A stretch of DNA of 64,000 nucleotides from Nostoc sp. NMS7 (GTDB lineage Bacteria > Cyanobacteriota > Cyanobacteriia > Cyanobacteriales > Nostocaceae), in assembly GCF_017115085.1 (NCBI RefSeq), contig NZ_JABXKJ010000215.1, forward strand, positions 1 through 64,000. The letters are read 5' to 3'. Every line of letters begins with the position of its first letter. Within the stretch, counting starts at the first letter, position 1. The notes below the pieces were generated by a model that worked only from the letters and a program-made list of their open reading frames with translations, was not told the DNA's origin and ran no database searches. The position numbers were made by a program, and so were the translations under genes. Positions 19,005 to 27,393 of the stretch are shown piece after piece.

Positions 19005-19202
19005 ATGCCTAAACTAAAGACTCGTAAAGCAGCAGCAAAGCGATTCCGTGCCACCGGCACCGGCAAAATCGTCCGTCGGAAAGCTTTTAAAAGCCACCTT
19101 TTAGAACACAAATCTTCCAACAAGAAGCGTAGCCTGCGCCAGAGTACACTTGTACATGAACGCGATGAACTTAACGTGCGTTTGATGCTCCCATATTTGT
19201 AA
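19005..19202 (+). CDS. rpmI: 50S ribosomal protein L35
   Basis: 65 residues, strongly basic (MPKLKTRKAAAKRFRATGTGKIVRRKAFKSH is the family hallmark, given here only as its first residues MPKLKTRKAAAKRF). Precedes rplT by 19 bp. In many bacteria infC lies upstream; it is absent here, as in other cyanobacteria. The 110-bp leader could hold the L20 autoregulatory site, but I cannot identify one. Confidence 0.97.
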   Translation: MPKLKTRKAAAKRFRATGTGKIVRRKAFKSHLLEHKSSNKKRSLRQSTLVHERDELNVRLMLPYL

Positions 19203-19221
19203 GTCCTTCAGGAAATAAGTT

Positions 19222-19578
19222 ATGACACGGGTAAAACGCGGTAATGTAGCTCGGAAGCGCCGCAATAAAATTCTCAAACTAGCTAAAGGTTTTCGCGGTT
19301 CCCATTCAACTCTGTTTAGAACCGCCAACCAACAAGTGATGAAGGCGCTACGGAGTGCCTACCGCGATCGCAAAAAGAAAAAGCGCGATTTTCGTCGCCT
19401 TTGGATCACCCGGATCAACGCTGCTGCAAGGCAACACGGGTTGAGTTACAGCCAATTGATCGGTAATTTGAAAAAAGCTGATATCCTACTAAATCGCAAG
19501 ATGTTGGCGCAATTGGCAGTTATCGATCCAGCTAGCTTCAGCAAAGTTGCGGAATTGGCAAATCAAGCTAAAGGATAA
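19222..19578 (+). CDS. rplT: 50S ribosomal protein L20
   Basis: 118 residues, full length. The long basic N-terminal helix (MTRVKRGNVARKRRNKIL) and the globular C-terminal RNA-binding domain (LNRKMLAQLAVIDPASF) are both present. L20 assembles early on 23S rRNA and in several bacteria represses its own operon. Co-transcribed with rpmI. Confidence 0.97.
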   Translation: MTRVKRGNVARKRRNKILKLAKGFRGSHSTLFRTANQQVMKALRSAYRDRKKKKRDFRRLWITRINAAARQHGLSYSQLIGNLKKADILLNRKMLAQLAVIDPASFSKVAELANQAKG

Positions 19579-19671
19579 AGGTGGCTAGGGATGTATATAG
19601 CGGTTCTCGCTTGAGTGAGGTACAACAACCCCACCCCCAACCCCCTCCCCGCAAGCGAGGAGGGGACTATG

Positions 19672-20508
19672 ATGTACCTTATTATGATTAGCAAACGCTA
19701 TAACGGATGTAGCAGATGGAAAGTAATTACTCGGTTACATCTGGTATTATCCGCCACTATTTTTTGGATTTTTTGCTTTTCCATAGTAGGGACGGGATTA
19801 ACTGCATCTGCTGCCCAAATGCCAGAAATTCAGCAGCGAGGCTATCTAACTGTTGCCGTTAAAGATAACTTGCGTCCCTTGGGATTTAGAGATGCTAGTG
19901 GCAATTTGCAAGGCTTGGAAATTGACTTAGCACAGCGATTGGCAGTTGATTTGGTTGGTACTGAGGCTGTCAAATTTAAACCAGTAGCGAATCGCGATCG
20001 CCTATCTGTAGTCTTAGACAAGAAAGTTGATTTTGCGATCGCTAGGGTGACAGCTACCGAGTCTCGCAGCCGCATAGTTAGTTTCAGTGTTCCCTACTAT
20101 TTGGATAGCACTGTATTAGTTACAAAAGATGCCTCTGTGCAGCAGTTGAGTGATTTAGCAAAACAAAAAATTGCCGTACTCAACAATTCCAGTACCATTG
20201 CGAAAGTGCGGTACTATGTGCCAAATGCCGAGTTGGTAGGTGTGAATTCCTATGACGAAGCGCGAGAGAGAATAGAAAATAGTGCCGCCGTAGCTTTTGC
20301 CGCAGATGCTAGCGTTTTGAGCGGTTGGGTGCAACAATATCCCCAATATCGGTTACTGGCAATCAAGTTATCAACTGAACCCTTGTCTGTAGTCATGCCC
20401 AAGGGATTGCAGTACGATGAGTTAAGACGAAATGTGAATAAAGCGATCGCTCATTACTTAGCAGAAGGTTGGCTCAAGCAACGCTCTGAATATTGGGGTT
20501 TACCTTAA
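19672..20508 (+). CDS. amino-acid-type ABC transporter substrate-binding protein
   Basis: About 278 residues. An N-terminal hydrophobic segment (HLVLSATIFWIFCFSIVGTG) ends near an alanine-rich cleavage site, then a family 3 solute-binding domain: RGYLTVAVKDNLRPLGFRD, LQGLEIDLAQRLAVDL and VDFAIARVTATESR. An in-frame extension to 19615 is rejected because it is a translated C-rich intergenic repeat. ATG codons at 19669 and 19672 both follow GGAGGGG; the second has better spacing. Substrate unknown. No permease or ATPase gene is adjacent, so it may serve a transporter encoded elsewhere. Confidence 0.85.
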   Translation: MYLIMISKRYNGCSRWKVITRLHLVLSATIFWIFCFSIVGTGLTASAAQMPEIQQRGYLTVAVKDNLRPLGFRDASGNLQGLEIDLAQRLAVDLVGTEAVKFKPVANRDRLSVVLDKKVDFAIARVTATESRSRIVSFSVPYYLDSTVLVTKDASVQQLSDLAKQKIAVLNNSSTIAKVRYYVPNAELVGVNSYDEARERIENSAAVAFAADASVLSGWVQQYPQYRLLAIKLSTEPLSVVMPKGLQYDELRRNVNKAIAHYLAEGWLKQRSEYWGLP

Positions 20509-20602
20509 GTTGGTCATTAGTCATTAGTGAATAACATACGACAAATGACAATAAGCTGATAATAGATTACAGAAGCAAGTTTTAATATTTATATTTGCAG
20601 CA

Positions 20603-21127
20603 ATGGATAACAGTCTAGCCGTTGTTTATCTCTCAATTTTGGTAGGTTTCCTTACACTTGCAGCCGTAAGTGTTTTTCGCCAGATTTTTAAAACTCGCAA
20701 GATTGAAGGCTCTTTTGCCAAATTGCGAAAGAAGTTAGAGAAAGAAAAGGGTACGACTCAAGAATATTATGAGTTAGCCAGTATTTATTCAGAAAAAAAA
20801 TTGTATTCCCAAGCGATCGCGCTGTTTCAAAAAGCTCTGAAAGCTGCCCAAGAAGAGGGAGAAAAAGATATCGCCCCCATTTACAACGGGCTGGGTTATA
20901 TTTATTTTAGCCAAGAGCAATATGACTTAGCAATTCGTCAGTACAAAGAAGCTCTCAAATCTAAACCAGACTACGTGACAGGGTTAAATAATCTCGGCCA
21001 CGCTTACGAGAAAAAAAAATTAACTGCTCAGGCGTTAGAAAGTTACGAAGAAGCACTAAAACTTGCTCCAAATAACTCTATTGCTAAACGCCGTGCTGAA
21101 TCTTTACGCCGTTTAGTTTCTGCTTAA
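20603..21127 (+). CDS. ycf37: Ycf37-like TPR membrane protein
   Basis: 174 residues: one N-terminal membrane helix (about 5-24), a basic stretch, then about three TPR repeats (YYELASIYSEKKLYSQAIALFQKAL, given by its first residues YYELASIYSEKK; YNGLGYIYFSQEQYDLAIRQ; LNNLGHAYEKKKLTAQALES). Length and layout match Ycf37, a thylakoid protein implicated in photosystem I stability or assembly. The TPR pattern alone is not specific, so the orthology is probable rather than proven. Confidence 0.7.
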   Translation: MDNSLAVVYLSILVGFLTLAAVSVFRQIFKTRKIEGSFAKLRKKLEKEKGTTQEYYELASIYSEKKLYSQAIALFQKALKAAQEEGEKDIAPIYNGLGYIYFSQEQYDLAIRQYKEALKSKPDYVTGLNNLGHAYEKKKLTAQALESYEEALKLAPNNSIAKRRAESLRRLVSA

Positions 21128-21534
21128 TTGCTGAGGCGTAAAATAATTTTGGATTTGGGATTTTAGATTTTAGATTTTAGATTGAGCGACAGGAGATAAA
21201 TCGGCTGCTCTCTTGGATTTTGGATTGACGATCGCGCAGCCTCTTGTCTACGAGAGGCTACGCCAACGAGCATTTTTATGCCTTTTTCCATAGCAGATCA
21301 ATTTCCAAATCTGAAGTAATCGACCCTAACTAAATCAGGTACAGACACTCATGTTGATCCAGTTAACCTCTCTTGATAAATTATGAGCTACATCAATTAA
21401 ATCAAGGAATATATTGGGTTTCACAATCGGGGAGACTGTTGGCAAATTAATTTGGCTTTAACCTCTTAATTTATCGGTTTTCAATCTTAGGCTTGGAAAT
21501 AGATAACTATAAGTCTTTTGTAAAAATGTAAAAG
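21128..21534. repeat. intergenic region with dispersed repeat
   Basis: About 400 bp. 21150-21230 carries tandem GATTTTAGATT units and 21236-21275 a dispersed element, CTCTTGTCTACGAGAGGCTA followed by CGCCAACGAGC, which recurs in variant form at 24360-24390, 33720-33760 and 39590-39680. The rest is AT-rich and presumably holds the amine oxidase promoter. Confidence 0.6.
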
Positions 21535-23517
21535 ATGACTAAGCGGTTAAAGCGTTTTTTGTGGCTAGCTATTCCGATCATTGTTGTCATTTCTATCTCA
21601 CTGGGACTAATGGAAATATTGACGGCTCAACAGCTTTCGATTTCCCATCCTCTCACTTCGCTAACTGAGGCAGAAATTAGTACAGCTGTTTCGGTGATCA
21701 AAAGAGAAAAAACTTTGAGCGAAATGGCTGTTTTTCCACTGATCACTTTACAAGAACCAGATAAAGAAGAAGTTTTGAAGTTTACACCGGGTAAAGCTTT
21801 CCAGCGAAAAGCTTTTTTAGTAATCTCTGAACGTTCACAAAACAAAACCTATGAGGGAATTGTTGATCTGACAAACAAAACCTTAAGTTCTTGGAAAGAA
21901 ATACCGTCTGTCCAACCTGCGATCGTTAATTCCGAATATGAACTAGCAACTCAGATAGTCAAAGCCGATCCTCGATGGCAAAAAGCGATGCAAAGGCGGG
22001 GAATTACTGATTTCGATCAAGTCAAAATCAGTTCGTGGGCACCAGGAATCCTGAGTCAACAGGAAGAAGCAACAGGTAATCGTCTTTGTCGGAGCTTATC
22101 TTACTATAAGGGTAAAGGCTGGAACTATTACGGTAGTCCGATTGAAGGAGTGCTAGCAACCGTCAATTTGAACACAGGTAAAATCGCCAGTTTTGTTGAC
22201 AGAGAAAACGTACCTTTCTCTAAGGAAAACTGGGACTACGATATGAAATCTTTGGGCAAATTACTTTCACCACTTAAAGCATTAAAGATTCTCCAACCAA
22301 ATGGTGCAAGTTTCCAGATCAAAGACAATGAAATTAGCTGGCAAGGTTGGAAGTTTCGCTATTTAATGCATCCTCGTAATGGATTAATGCTGTACCAAGT
22401 GACGCACCAGGACGGGGAAAATATCCGACCGGTTTTATATCGCGCTAGCCTATCAGAAATGGTAATACCTTATGGCGATCCTGAGCCTACTTGGTCATTT
22501 AGAAATGCCTTTGATGTTGGAGAATATAACCTTGGTTTGCTAGCAAATACGATGGAGTTAAGTAAGGAAATTCCCGAAAACGGCCTGTTGCTAAATGCTG
22601 TATTTGCTAATGAGCAGGGAGAACCTTATGTAATGCCAGGGGTTATCGGTATCTACGAGCGCGATAACGGAATCCTTTGGAAACACTATGAGTATAATAC
22701 TCAGCGTAATGATGTCCATCGCAGTCGAGAATTAGTGATGACGATGACGGTGGCAGTTGACAACTATGATTACAGCATCAATTGGATCTTTCACCAGGAT
22801 GGGACTTTGGAAGTCCAAAATGAATTAACGGGTATCGTACTTGCGCAGGGAACGGCTGCCCAAAAGCAATCTAAGGATGATTCTTATGGTCGGTTAATTG
22901 CTAAGAATATCTTCGGAGTAAATCACCAGCACTTTTTCAACTATCGCCTAGATTTCGATATCGATGGTCAAGCTAATTCCGTGATGGAAATGAATGTCAA
23001 AGCTTTGCCGATAAATGAGAAAAATCCATTAGGAAATGCGATCGCACTTGCAGAAACCCCACTAACAAAAGAAACGGCTGCTGTGCGTGATTTAGACATA
23101 AAACACAGTCGGGAATGGATGATTGTGAGTGCAGACAAAAAGAATCCTCTAGGGGCTGCACCTGGATATATGCTGATGCCGGGAGGAAACTCGATATTTT
23201 TCCCTGTAGAAGGCTCAAAAATCCGACAACGGGCAGAATTTGCGACTCACCATGTCTGGGTAACAAAATATAAACCTGCTGAACTTTATGCTGGCGGTGA
23301 TTATCCCAACCAAACTCAACCTGGACAAGGTTTACCAAAATATATTGCTGACGATGAGTCCTTAATGGGTGAAGATATCGTGCTGTGGTACACAATGGGC
23401 ATAACTCATATTCCGCGATCGGAAGATTGGCCTGTGATGCCTGTTCACCGAGTTGGCTTTAAGCTAGTCCCTAGAGGATTCTTTAGCCGTAATCCAGCGA
23501 TAAATTTGCCAGAGTGA
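21535..23517 (+). CDS. copper-containing primary amine oxidase
   Basis: 660 residues. These enzymes oxidise primary amines to aldehydes with release of ammonia and hydrogen peroxide, using topaquinone made from an active-site tyrosine. Seen: the topaquinone motif VDNYDYS (Tyr411), the catalytic-base region NAFDVGEYNLGLL, the copper ligand pair HQHFFNYR and a third His in the C-terminal GITHIP region. A membrane or signal helix at residues 8-28 predicts a periplasmic or membrane-anchored enzyme. It may scavenge nitrogen from amines. No dedicated amine transporter is adjacent. Confidence 0.92.
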   Translation: MTKRLKRFLWLAIPIIVVISISLGLMEILTAQQLSISHPLTSLTEAEISTAVSVIKREKTLSEMAVFPLITLQEPDKEEVLKFTPGKAFQRKAFLVISERSQNKTYEGIVDLTNKTLSSWKEIPSVQPAIVNSEYELATQIVKADPRWQKAMQRRGITDFDQVKISSWAPGILSQQEEATGNRLCRSLSYYKGKGWNYYGSPIEGVLATVNLNTGKIASFVDRENVPFSKENWDYDMKSLGKLLSPLKALKILQPNGASFQIKDNEISWQGWKFRYLMHPRNGLMLYQVTHQDGENIRPVLYRASLSEMVIPYGDPEPTWSFRNAFDVGEYNLGLLANTMELSKEIPENGLLLNAVFANEQGEPYVMPGVIGIYERDNGILWKHYEYNTQRNDVHRSRELVMTMTVAVDNYDYSINWIFHQDGTLEVQNELTGIVLAQGTAAQKQSKDDSYGRLIAKNIFGVNHQHFFNYRLDFDIDGQANSVMEMNVKALPINEKNPLGNAIALAETPLTKETAAVRDLDIKHSREWMIVSADKKNPLGAAPGYMLMPGGNSIFFPVEGSKIRQRAEFATHHVWVTKYKPAELYAGGDYPNQTQPGQGLPKYIADDESLMGEDIVLWYTMGITHIPRSEDWPVMPVHRVGFKLVPRGFFSRNPAINLPE

Positions 23518-23637
23518 AATATTCGTTTGCTCAAGTTTCCTTCGTTCAGTTTTTTTGTAATGACTAAAGCGAGCAACTTGAATGCTGATAAACTTATCAT
23601 AGGTCAAATACTGGCACTTGTTAAAATAGGATATCTG

Positions 23638-24207
23638 ATGAACTTTCCAGAAATTAATATTCCCGGTAATGGCACGCTGCACGCTCGTTTAACTACTTCC
23701 TTGGGTGAAATTGTAGTTCGTTTGGAGGAAGAGCGAACCCCCAACACCGTTAAAAATTTTGTCGGTTTAGCAACTGGAACAATCGACTGGAAAGACCCTA
23801 AAACTGGTAAATCTAGTAAGGGGACTCCAGCTTACGATGGGATTCGCTTTCACCGGGTCATTCCTGATTTTATGATTCAGTGTGGCGATCCCCTGAGTCG
23901 TTATCTGGATACGGCCAGCCGATGGGGTACTGGTGGCCCGGGATATCAATTTGAGGATGAGTTTCATCCTGAATTGAGACACACTGGTGCAGGTATCCTG
24001 TCAATGGCTAATGCCGGACGCGGTACAAATGGTTCACAATGGTTCATTACAGAAGCACCAACGCCCCACCTGGACAACAAACACAGTGTTTTTGGTGAAG
24101 TTGTCCAAGGTCTAGATATAGTCAACCAGATCGCTAATGTGCCTACGACTAGAGATCGTCCGAATCAAGAGGTGGTGTTACAAAAAGTAGAAATTTTTCG
24201 GCAGTAA
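23638..24207 (+). CDS. cyclophilin-type peptidyl-prolyl isomerase
   Basis: 189 residues. Accelerates cis-trans isomerisation at proline. Seen: GEIVVRLEEERTPNTVKNF, the active-site FHRVIPDFMIQCGDP (catalytic Arg in FHR) and GRGTNGSQWFITE. A longer frame starts at 23527, but the ATG at 23638 is supported by AGGA six bases before it and by the family-like start MNFPEINIPGNGTL. No signal peptide from that start, so probably cytoplasmic. Confidence 0.93.
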   Translation: MNFPEINIPGNGTLHARLTTSLGEIVVRLEEERTPNTVKNFVGLATGTIDWKDPKTGKSSKGTPAYDGIRFHRVIPDFMIQCGDPLSRYLDTASRWGTGGPGYQFEDEFHPELRHTGAGILSMANAGRGTNGSQWFITEAPTPHLDNKHSVFGEVVQGLDIVNQIANVPTTRDRPNQEVVLQKVEIFRQ

Positions 24208-24291
24208 TTAACACCTCTGTAGATTAATTTATACTCTCTCGATTGAGCAAATTGCGCTAAGGTGAATTCTAGTAATAAATTTACCATAGCC

Positions 24292-24405
24292 GTTGGTTTC
24301 GACTTCGCTCAACCAACTGAGTGGCCGAGAGTTGAGCGAAGCGATGCCCTGAGCCTGTCGTTCGCGTAGCGTCTCGTAGAGAAGGGTCGAAACTCGTCAA
24401 CATGG
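24292..24405. repeat. composite dispersed repeat
   Basis: The core TCGACTTCGCTC at 24299-24310 lies between perfectly complementary 7-base arms GTTGGTT (24292-24298) and AACCAAC (24311-24317). It is followed by a half-element (GTTGAGCGAAGCGATGCCCT) and the TCGTTCGCGTAGCGTCTCGT element that recurs near 33700. The core is the same as in the insertion inside chlB and in four elements between 50.1 and 50.9 kb. Confidence 0.85.
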
Positions 24406-24737
24406 TATTTTTTTAATCAGAAATCACCTAAGATATTCCCCTCTTTTTTAAGGGGGGTTAGCACCCCGCCCCAAATTAAAAACAAATTTGCCGAAAAATT
24501 AAGATTTATTTAAATAAAATAACAGCCGTGTTGTTAAAGTCAGAAGCTAGATCCCAATCAGTAATTAGGTTTGGGTGATGCTACGCTTACACACCGCAGA
24601 TAAAACCCTTACAACTCTTCACTTATTTAGGGCTACAAGTTTTGAGACAATCAGAAACGATTTAATAATAATCAAGCACTTATAGTCCACTCTTATCGGA
24701 CTCCGTGTTATTTCTGTTGAAAAGGGAGAACACAAAC

Positions 24738-26288
24738 ATGAAATTAGCTTACTGGATGTATGCAGGGCCAGCCCACATCGGCACTCTGCGAATCGCTAGT
24801 TCTTTTAAAAATGTTCATGCGATCATGCACGCCCCCATTGGCGATGACTACTTTAACGTCATGCGCTCCATGCTATCGCGGGAGAGGGATTTTACCCCGG
24901 TAACAACCAGTGTCGTCGATCGCAACGTTTTGGCACGCGGTTCTCAAGAGAAGGTGGTAGATAACATCATCCGCAAGGATGCCGAGGAACACCCAGATTT
25001 AATTGTGTTAACTCCCACCTGTACCTCGAGCATTTTGCAAGAAGATTTGCACAATTTTGTCGAGCGATCGCAGTTGGAAGCGAAAGGAGACGTAATGCTG
25101 GCGGATGTGAACCACTACCGCTACAACGAACTGCAAGCCGCCGATCGCACTTTGGATCAAATCGTTCAATACTACATTGAAAAAGCCCGGAAGCGGGGCG
25201 AATTGCCAGAGGGCAAAACTGCAAAGCCTTCGGTTAACATTATCGGTACTACCACCCTTGGTTTCCACAATAATCACGACTGCACCGAACTGAAACGGCT
25301 AATGGCTGACTTGGGAATTGAGGTAAATACCTTAATTCCCGAAGGTGCTTCGGTGAATGACTTGAAAAAAATGCCCCAAGCCTGGTTTAACCTGGTTCCT
25401 TACCGTGAACTTGGTTTGACCACAGCTCGTTACCTAGAAGAACAATTCGGCACACCTTATATAGACATTACTCCAATGGGTGTAGTGGAAACTGCCCGTT
25501 GTATTCGCAAGATTCAGCAGGTAATTAACGCTCATAGTTCGACTTCGCTCACTATAAAAGGTGCAGAAGTTGACTACGAAAACTTCATCAATGAGCAAAC
25601 CCTGCATGTATCTCAGGCTGCTTGGTTCTCTCGTTCAATTGACTGTCAAAACTTGACTGGCAAAAAAGCTGTGGTCTTTGGTGACAATACCCACGCCGCC
25701 GCCATTACCAAGATTCTGGCGCGAGAGATGGGGATTCATGTTGTTTGGGCTGGAACCTACTGTAAATATGATGCAGACTGGTTCCGCCAAGAGGTTAGCG
25801 AATATTGCGATGAAGTGCTAATCTCCGAAGATCATGGTGAAATTGGGGATGCGATCGCTCGTGTCGAACCCTCTGCCATTTTCGGCACCCAAATGGAACG
25901 CCATGTTGGTAAGCGCTTGGATATTCCCTGCGGCGTAATTGCTGCACCAATCCACGTCCAAAACTTCCCCATTGGTTACAAACCATTTATGGGTTACGAA
26001 GGTACAAATCAGATTACAGATTTGATCTACAATTCCTTCACTTTGGGAATGGAAGATCACCTATTAGAAATCTTCGGTGGTCATGATACCAAAGAAGTAA
26101 TTACTAGGGGAATTTCTGCTGATTCTGATTTGAATTGGACAAAAGATGGTCAAGCAGAATTGAATAAGATTCCGGGATTTGTGCGTGGTAAAGTGAAGCG
26201 TAATACTGAAAAATTTGCCCGCGATCGTGGTTTCAAGGAAATCAATGCTGAGGTATTGTACGCCGCCAAGGAAGCCGTCGGGGCTTAG
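24738..26288 (+). CDS. chlB: light-independent protochlorophyllide reductase subunit B
   Basis: ChlB forms the catalytic NB component with ChlN, reducing protochlorophyllide in the dark with electrons from ChlL. Seen: start MKLAYWMYAGPAHIGTLR, the Asp36 cluster ligand (HAPIGDDYF), HAAAITKILAREMGIHVVWA and the complete C-terminus ending AAKEAVGA. Start at 24738 follows GGGAG; an 11-codon upstream extension is not supported. The protein is 516 residues, eight more than the usual 508 (remembered value). The surplus is explained by a 24-nt in-frame dispersed-repeat insertion giving residues 266-273 or so (HSSTSLTIK in place of one residue), upstream of the WFSRSID segment. chlL and chlN are not in the window. 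Confidence 0.95.
   Translation: MKLAYWMYAGPAHIGTLRIASSFKNVHAIMHAPIGDDYFNVMRSMLSRERDFTPVTTSVVDRNVLARGSQEKVVDNIIRKDAEEHPDLIVLTPTCTSSILQEDLHNFVERSQLEAKGDVMLADVNHYRYNELQAADRTLDQIVQYYIEKARKRGELPEGKTAKPSVNIIGTTTLGFHNNHDCTELKRLMADLGIEVNTLIPEGASVNDLKKMPQAWFNLVPYRELGLTTARYLEEQFGTPYIDITPMGVVETARCIRKIQQVINAHSSTSLTIKGAEVDYENFINEQTLHVSQAAWFSRSIDCQNLTGKKAVVFGDNTHAAAITKILAREMGIHVVWAGTYCKYDADWFRQEVSEYCDEVLISEDHGEIGDAIARVEPSAIFGTQMERHVGKRLDIPCGVIAAPIHVQNFPIGYKPFMGYEGTNQITDLIYNSFTLGMEDHLLEIFGGHDTKEVITRGISADSDLNWTKDGQAELNKIPGFVRGKVKRNTEKFARDRGFKEINAEVLYAAKEAVGA
25534..25555. repeat. small dispersed repeat inserted in chlB
   Basis: Arms ATAGT (25534-25538) and ACTAT (25551-25555) enclose the core TCGACTTCGCTC (25539-25550). 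Together with two flanking bases this accounts for a 24-nt gain relative to the expected chlB sequence, keeping the frame. Size and design resemble the small dispersed repeats described in Nostoc genomes. Confidence 0.85.
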
Positions 26289-26483
26289 ATTAGAGTTTAA
26301 TTGAGAATATTGAGGGGTGAGGAGTTATGTATACTCTTTACCCCCATTTTTTTTGCTTTAGTGATATAAAATTAAATTATGAGATATCATAGATGTAATA
26401 TTAATTTTTATATATTTGTCTCAATAACTATTTAAAATAACCTGATACAAGACAGACAGTTTAAAGCAGAAAAAATCAAACTC

Positions 26484-26757
26484 ATGGCTGACTATGGATG
26501 TTATCCTCTATGGTGGGTGAGTTCTGATAAAATTGGCAACATTGACCCAGAGACATTGCCATTAAGTCAAGAAACAATCAAACGTCTATAAAAATGGGAA
26601 GAAATTTATAATGCAAAGTTGAACTGGGAAGCGACTGCAAAAAGAACTTGCACCCAACTATGAAGTTTTCTATTTCAGTGAAACATTACGTAAAGTTGTA
26701 ACTGATACTAATGAATTAGACTCTTTGCGTACTATAGGAATCATATTTGATTTCTGA
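26484..26757 (+). pseudogene. decayed small hypothetical protein gene
   Basis: Reads MADYGCYPLWWVSSDKIGNI, then DPETLPLSQETIKRL, then a TAA where CAA is expected (RLQKW), then KWEEIYNAKLNWE, followed by a frame change to KELAPNYEVFYFSE. This recalls a small cyanobacterial and proteobacterial protein family with GNIDPETLPLS and a middle DD/EEE-rich stretch; that middle seems to be deleted here. The upstream codons ATC AAA CTC before ATG suggest a lost earlier start. Nonsense mutation plus deletion and frameshift make it a pseudogene. Function of the family is unknown to me. Confidence 0.7.
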
Positions 26758-26902
26758 AAAAATCTCGGTAGTCTTGTAGTAAGCTAATGAGCATTTAAGT
26801 TGCATAAAAGTAGGGCTGAAGCCCTTACTACAAAGGAATTATTGGGGAAAAATGAATGACAATTAGCTTAGACTGTCATGGCTTTAATGTTGCAAAAAAA
26901 TT

Positions 26903-26978
26903 GTAGGTTGGGTGGAGGCTTTGCGTAACCCAACATCCTGATAATCAGTTGGGTTGCGCTCCGCTCCACCCAACCTAC
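26903..26978. repeat. long imperfect hairpin repeat
   Basis: GTAGGTTGGGTGGAG at the left end is the exact complement of CTCCACCCAACCTAC at the right end, with further inner pairing (TAACCCAAC against GTTGGGTT). About 76 bp overall, MITE-like in form, with no coding capacity. This type of repeat is common between cyanobacterial genes. Confidence 0.8.
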
Positions 26979-27154
26979 GTGTAATCCACTATTTTAGCCT
27001 AGAAGGTCCACTACGTGCATTTCAAAAATCAAATACTAGTCCTATATCTATGCTTAAATGATAGTCCACGAAAAAATTTAGAAGTTTTACGTGCTATTCT
27101 GCAATGATTTCACGTAACATAATATAAATCTAGTGCAGCACCAAGAAAATTAAT

Positions 27155-27223
27155 TGCGATCGCGGTTTCAAGCAAATCAATGCTGAGGTGTTGTACACCG
27201 CAAAGGAAGCTGTCGGGGCGTAA
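27155..27223 (+). pseudogene. second copy of the chlB 3' end
   Basis: Encodes CDRGFKQINAEVLYTAKEAV then GA and stop, against RDRGFKEINAEVLYAAKEAV in chlB: three differences in 22 residues, with several silent changes. Similarity continues into the 3' flank (TTGAGAGGGTAAGAGTTAGG against TTGAGGGGTGAGGAGTTATG). No 5' part is present. It is either the relic of a second chlB or one end of an integration that used the chlB 3' end. Confidence 0.85.
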
Positions 27224-27393
27224 CTAGTAGCTGGCTGTTAGCATTTGAGAGGGTAAGAGTTAGGTATATTTTTTACTCCTCAATTTTCTTTTTCATCCTA
27301 TAATTATTAATCAACCTGGTAGTTGCGGAGCTAGAGAGGACTGGCTGACCACTGGATAAGCCTAAAATGGCATTTTGTTCAGCTAAAAAATTG

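Larger units (their letters stand above)
26289..27393. other. 1.1-kb gene-poor region with decayed sequences
   Basis: Holds no intact gene. In order: chlB 3' flank, a pseudogene (26484-26757), a long hairpin repeat (26903-26978), and a second copy of the chlB 3' end with its flank (27155 to about 27290). The two chlB ends act as direct repeats enclosing roughly 0.9 kb. Confidence 0.8.
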
